DNA from: UBA8752 sp002172485
Lineage (GTDB): Bacteria > Bacteroidota > Bacteroidia > Flavobacteriales_D > Sanyastnellaceae
NCBI GenBank assembly: GCA_042089915.1
Contig: JBELJZ010000001.1
Coordinates: 124,001-188,000 of the forward strand
Length of the DNA stretch: 64,000 nucleotides
Reading direction: 5' to 3'
Shown here one piece after another: positions 61,482 to 64,000 of the stretch. Numbering within the stretch: position 1 is the first letter of the stretch; the number at the start of each line of letters is the position of its first letter. The notes below the pieces were generated by a model. That model searched no databases. It was given only the letters and a program-made list of their open reading frames with translations, and was not told the origin of the DNA. The translations under genes were made by a program, and so were the position numbers.

Positions 61482-62281
61482 TGACACGCTTTCTTTCCGT
61501 CCCCTGTTTCGTTGCGCTCGTCCTGGCCTCTTGCGCTGTTGGCGGGGAAGGGGACGCCCCCGTTGCGCCATCCACGGGAGAGGCCAAGGTGGAGAAAGTG
61601 GCCAATCCATGCGACTGCCTGGGTGGAAGCCTGACCCAAGGTCAGCAGCGCTACTGCCGGGAGAGCAAGCGGGACACCCGCTTCCTCGAGCAACTGCGGA
61701 AATGCGGCATGGAGGTTGGCGGCGTAAGTGCAGTCAACAACATGCCGTCCGATGGCCAGTTCACCATGGACCCCGATAAGTCTGTCATTCAATGGCGCGG
61801 GACCAAGGTGGGAATAGCAGAGAAGGGCACGGTGCCATTCCGTTCCTGCTACTTCCAAGTTCAGAACGGCGTGCTGACCGGCGCAGAAGTGGTGATGGAG
61901 ATGAATGCGATCCAACCCACGAGCCAGTCGGGCACGGCGGCGCGAGAGTTGGGACAACATCTCAGAAGTGCCGATTTCTTCGACACGGCGAATCACCCCA
62001 CCTCTGCGTTCATGCTGGGGTCCACGCGGGCAGATTGGCGTGGCAATCTCATCGTGGATGGGAAGCTGAATATCAAGGGCATTTCGAAGGGAGTGGAGGC
62101 CCTCGTTAGCTTTTCCTCCTCTGATCCGGTGGTGGCCAGTGTGAGCTTCAGCTTCAACCGTGCGGACTTCGACGTGCGCTTTGGAAGCGGCACCTTTTTC
62201 GACAACCTTGGAGATGACTTGATTTCAGACAAGGTGCAGATGCGCCTTGCACTGGTAGAAGACGTGAGCTTGAGAAAGTGA
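61481..62281 (+). CDS. YceI-family lipoprotein
   Basis: 266 residues, lipobox VLASC near 14-18. A Cys-containing linker (NPCDCLGGSLTQGQQRYCRE) precedes a YceI-like domain (about 90-262), with WRGTKVGIAEKGTVPF near 105 and NLIVDGKLNIKGISKGVEA near 188. YceI proteins bind isoprenoid or lipid molecules in the periplasm. Starts in a TGATG overlap with hppA. Confidence 0.85.
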   Translation: MTRFLSVPCFVALVLASCAVGGEGDAPVAPSTGEAKVEKVANPCDCLGGSLTQGQQRYCRESKRDTRFLEQLRKCGMEVGGVSAVNNMPSDGQFTMDPDKSVIQWRGTKVGIAEKGTVPFRSCYFQVQNGVLTGAEVVMEMNAIQPTSQSGTAARELGQHLRSADFFDTANHPTSAFMLGSTRADWRGNLIVDGKLNIKGISKGVEALVSFSSSDPVVASVSFSFNRADFDVRFGSGTFFDNLGDDLISDKVQMRLALVEDVSLRK

Positions 62282-62324
62282 TCCGAGCAGCGCATGACAC
62301 TGCGCATCCGTTTCCCACAGCATC

Positions 62325-62352
62325 AAAAAAGGCCCCAAGCGGGGCCTTTTTT
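62325..62352. terminator. Bidirectional intrinsic terminator
   Basis: Twelve-bp stem AAAAAAGGCCCC / GGGGCCTTTTTT with a 4-base loop, serving hppA-yceI and the convergent kinase gene. Confidence 0.93.
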
Positions 62353-62378
62353 GCATCTGGGCTTCCACGACAACCTGA

Positions 62379-62993
62379 TTAGAACAGGCCGTTGAGCTCG
62401 GCGTCCACTTTGGTGATGATGTCACCCAGTTCCTCCGGGTTGTGCTCGAAGTCCATGTGGTCCACATTGATCACGAGCACCTTGCCTTTGGTGTAGGTGG
62501 GGATCCAAGCTTCGTAGCGCTCATTGAGGCGGTTGAGGTAGTCCAAGCGGATGCTCTCCTCGTAATCGCGCCCCCGCTTCTGGATTTGCTCGACCAGGTT
62601 GCCGACGCTGCTTCGCAGGTAGATCAGCAGGTCCGGTGGGGTTACGAACTGTTCCATCAGCTCGAACAAGCGCAGGAAATTCTCGTGGTCGCGGGTGGTC
62701 ATCAGACCCATCGCCTGAAGGTTGGGAGCGAAGATGTAGGCGTCTTCATAGATGGTCCGGTCCTGCACCATCTTCTGTCCGCTGGATTTCAGGGCGTGCA
62801 GTTGGGAGAACCTGGAGGACAGAAAGTGCACTTGGAGGTTGAACGCCCACCGCTGCATGTCCTTGTAGAAGTCATTCAGGTAGGGGTTCTCATCCACACT
62901 TTCGTAGTGGGGCGTGATCTTGTAGTGCTGGGCGAGAAGCCGGGTGAGGGTGGTCTTGCCCGAGCCGATGTTTCCTGCAATCGCGAGGTGCAT
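62379..62993 (-). CDS. Deoxynucleoside kinase
   Basis: 204 residues from the ATG at 62993. P-loop IAGNIGSGKTTLTR at 4-17, YESVDENPYLNDFYKD near 30, and QDRTIYEDAYIFA near 77 match the dNK/dCK-dGK family that phosphorylates deoxyribonucleosides for salvage. An upstream TACCTTGC box lies at 63015-63022 (minus strand). Confidence 0.9.
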   Translation of the reverse strand: MHLAIAGNIGSGKTTLTRLLAQHYKITPHYESVDENPYLNDFYKDMQRWAFNLQVHFLSSRFSQLHALKSSGQKMVQDRTIYEDAYIFAPNLQAMGLMTTRDHENFLRLFELMEQFVTPPDLLIYLRSSVGNLVEQIQKRGRDYEESIRLDYLNRLNERYEAWIPTYTKGKVLVINVDHMDFEHNPEELGDIITKVDAELNGLF

Positions 62994-63039
62994 GTGTCTC
63001 TTCGGTTGGGGGGGGCAAGGTAGGGGGAAGGTGACCTTC

Positions 63040-64000
63040 TTACAACGCTGTGACGGTCGAATCTGCCGGGCCTTGAGCATGGGCCACGGAGGTGACAAGC
63101 GACACCCAGTCGTCGGACATGGACAGCCGGGGTACTTTGTGCTGCCCGCCGAGTTTTCCTTTCGTTTTGAGCGTGTTTTCAAACGTGCCGCGTGGAACCC
63201 ACTGAAGCTTGGGCTCCCCCAACACCAGGTCTGCGGCCCGCTTGGCATCGTAGTCCGAGTTGACCTTGCGCAGGTTGCGGTCGAGCGCGGACTGGAACAG
63301 CGCAGCCGGCGGCAGTCCGCCAGATGCCTTCCCCGGTTCGACCCGCCATGCGTGGTGGCCAATGGCAGCGGCCGACTCCCCGGTTTCCCGGATGGCGCAC
63401 GCGGTCCAGTTTCGGAGCTCGACGCCGAACTGCTGTGCGGTGGTCGCCAGCGCGTGTTCTGCGTCTCCCACCATGAGCTCTTCGCCTGCGAGGTTGAGGT
63501 AGGACCGGGTGCGGCCGGTCACCTGAATGCGGTATGGGGAGCGGGAAGTGAACCGCACCAGGTCTCCCAGAACGTAGCGGTGGAGTCCACCATTGGTGGA
63601 GATGACCATGGCATAGTCCATGCCGAGTTCGATGTCGGCCAATCCGATGGTCGTGGCGAACGGAGCGTGCTCGGGGTCGAATCCAGCCGAGAACGGCAGG
63701 AATTCGTAGTGGATGCCGTAATCGAGCATCAGCAACATGTCCTCCGCACCAAGCCGGTCTTGAATGCCGAAGAACCCCTCGCTGGCATTGTAGGTTTCGA
63801 TGGTGTGGATGCCGGTGGGCATGATCCTGTCAAATGCCTCGCGGTAGGGCGCAAAGGAGACCCCACCGTGCATGTACAGCTGAAGAGAGGGCCAGACTTC
63901 TCCGAGGTGGTCTTTGCCGGTGATGTCGAGGATGCGCTCGAGCAGCACCTGTGTCCAACTGGGCACCCCGGCGACAATGCGGACGTCCTGCTCGATGGTG
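63040..64000 (-). CDS. GH3 auxin-responsive promoter family protein, N-terminus beyond the window
   Basis: About 320 codons are visible and the frame is still open at base 64000, where it continues as IEQDVRIVAGVPSW. HGGVSFAPYREAFD, ETYNASEGFFGIQ and NGGLHRYVLGDLVRF are typical of the GH3/acyl-adenylate family, which adenylates and conjugates acids. In plants GH3 proteins join amino acids to auxin; bacterial members have unknown substrates. Confidence 0.85.
   Translation of the reverse strand, partial: TIEQDVRIVAGVPSWTQVLLERILDITGKDHLGEVWPSLQLYMHGGVSFAPYREAFDRIMPTGIHTIETYNASEGFFGIQDRLGAEDMLLMLDYGIHYEFLPFSAGFDPEHAPFATTIGLADIELGMDYAMVISTNGGLHRYVLGDLVRFTSRSPYRIQVTGRTRSYLNLAGEELMVGDAEHALATTAQQFGVELRNWTACAIRETGESAAAIGHHAWRVEPGKASGGLPPAALFQSALDRNLRKVNSDYDAKRAADLVLGEPKLQWVPRGTFENTLKTKGKLGGQHKVPRLSMSDDWVSLVTSVAHAQGPADSTVTAL

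Noticed and set aside
59157..61610. 817-codon minus-strand frame opposite the pyrophosphatase
   Set aside because: His/Glu/Gly-rich antisense shadow of a well-conserved gene in GC-rich DNA.

Overview
The window reads as chromosomal DNA of a GC-rich member of Bacteroidota, most likely a marine Flavobacteriales-type lineage (inference). The support is five secreted proteins with Por/type IX secretion C-terminal sorting domains, a CarboxypepD_reg/plug TonB receptor, GCTD-type calcium-binding repeats, a BatA-like N-terminal-TM/vWA protein, DUF3467 and DUF3127 proteins, a dihydroorotase of the Bacteroidota type that lacks the HxH motif, and promoter boxes close to the Bacteroidota TAnnTTTG -7 element. 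No rRNA, tRNA, CRISPR array, transposase or prophage gene was seen. Coding density is very high and many genes overlap by 1-14 bases.

Layout. 1-2.8 kb: membrane glycosyltransferase and a PHP-like protein, then cysQ. 2.8-17.3 kb: an envelope/secretome block with a triple-fasciclin protein; an apparent three-gene operon (lamin-tail protein, TonB receptor, OB/FN3/phospholipase-D protein) that may scavenge extracellular DNA or another phosphodiester polymer; a patatin; a repeat protein; a CotH-kinase protein; and an unknown secreted protein. 17.3-20.4 kb: rluF, an FAD amine oxidase, a thioredoxin-fold protein and a small secreted protein. 20.4-26.1 kb: a palindrome with a promoter and possible small RNA, a lipoprotein, rpsT, radC, wecB, a polysaccharide deacetylase-like gene, a membrane protein, a YjjG-type phosphatase and DUF3467. 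26.1-36.6 kb: dihydroorotase-like, BatA-like, TIGR02757, an MnmD-Nudix fusion, a lipoprotein with a tyrosine-phosphatase fold, murQ, cysteine desulfurase and glmM.

36.8-41.9 kb is a tightly coupled operon: TPR protein, ComA, rhodanese, DUF368, aroE and a membrane protein. 42-51 kb holds a possible broken small gene, an M16 peptidase, a possible small lipoprotein and a 2328-residue secreted protein with four repeats and a dockerin-like end. 51-64 kb is metabolic: a short-chain fatty acid transporter, DUF3127, flavin reductase, purE, a nucleoside transporter, a DUF151 nuclease, etfAB, pdhB, a membrane pyrophosphatase, a YceI lipoprotein, a deoxynucleoside kinase and a GH3-family protein running off the window.

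Two themes stand out. One is the putative polymer-scavenging operon at 4.6-10.7 kb. The other is a set of transcription units whose -7 box lies only 4-7 bases upstream of the start codon, which suggests leaderless mRNAs. No single wholly new system is proven by sequence alone.
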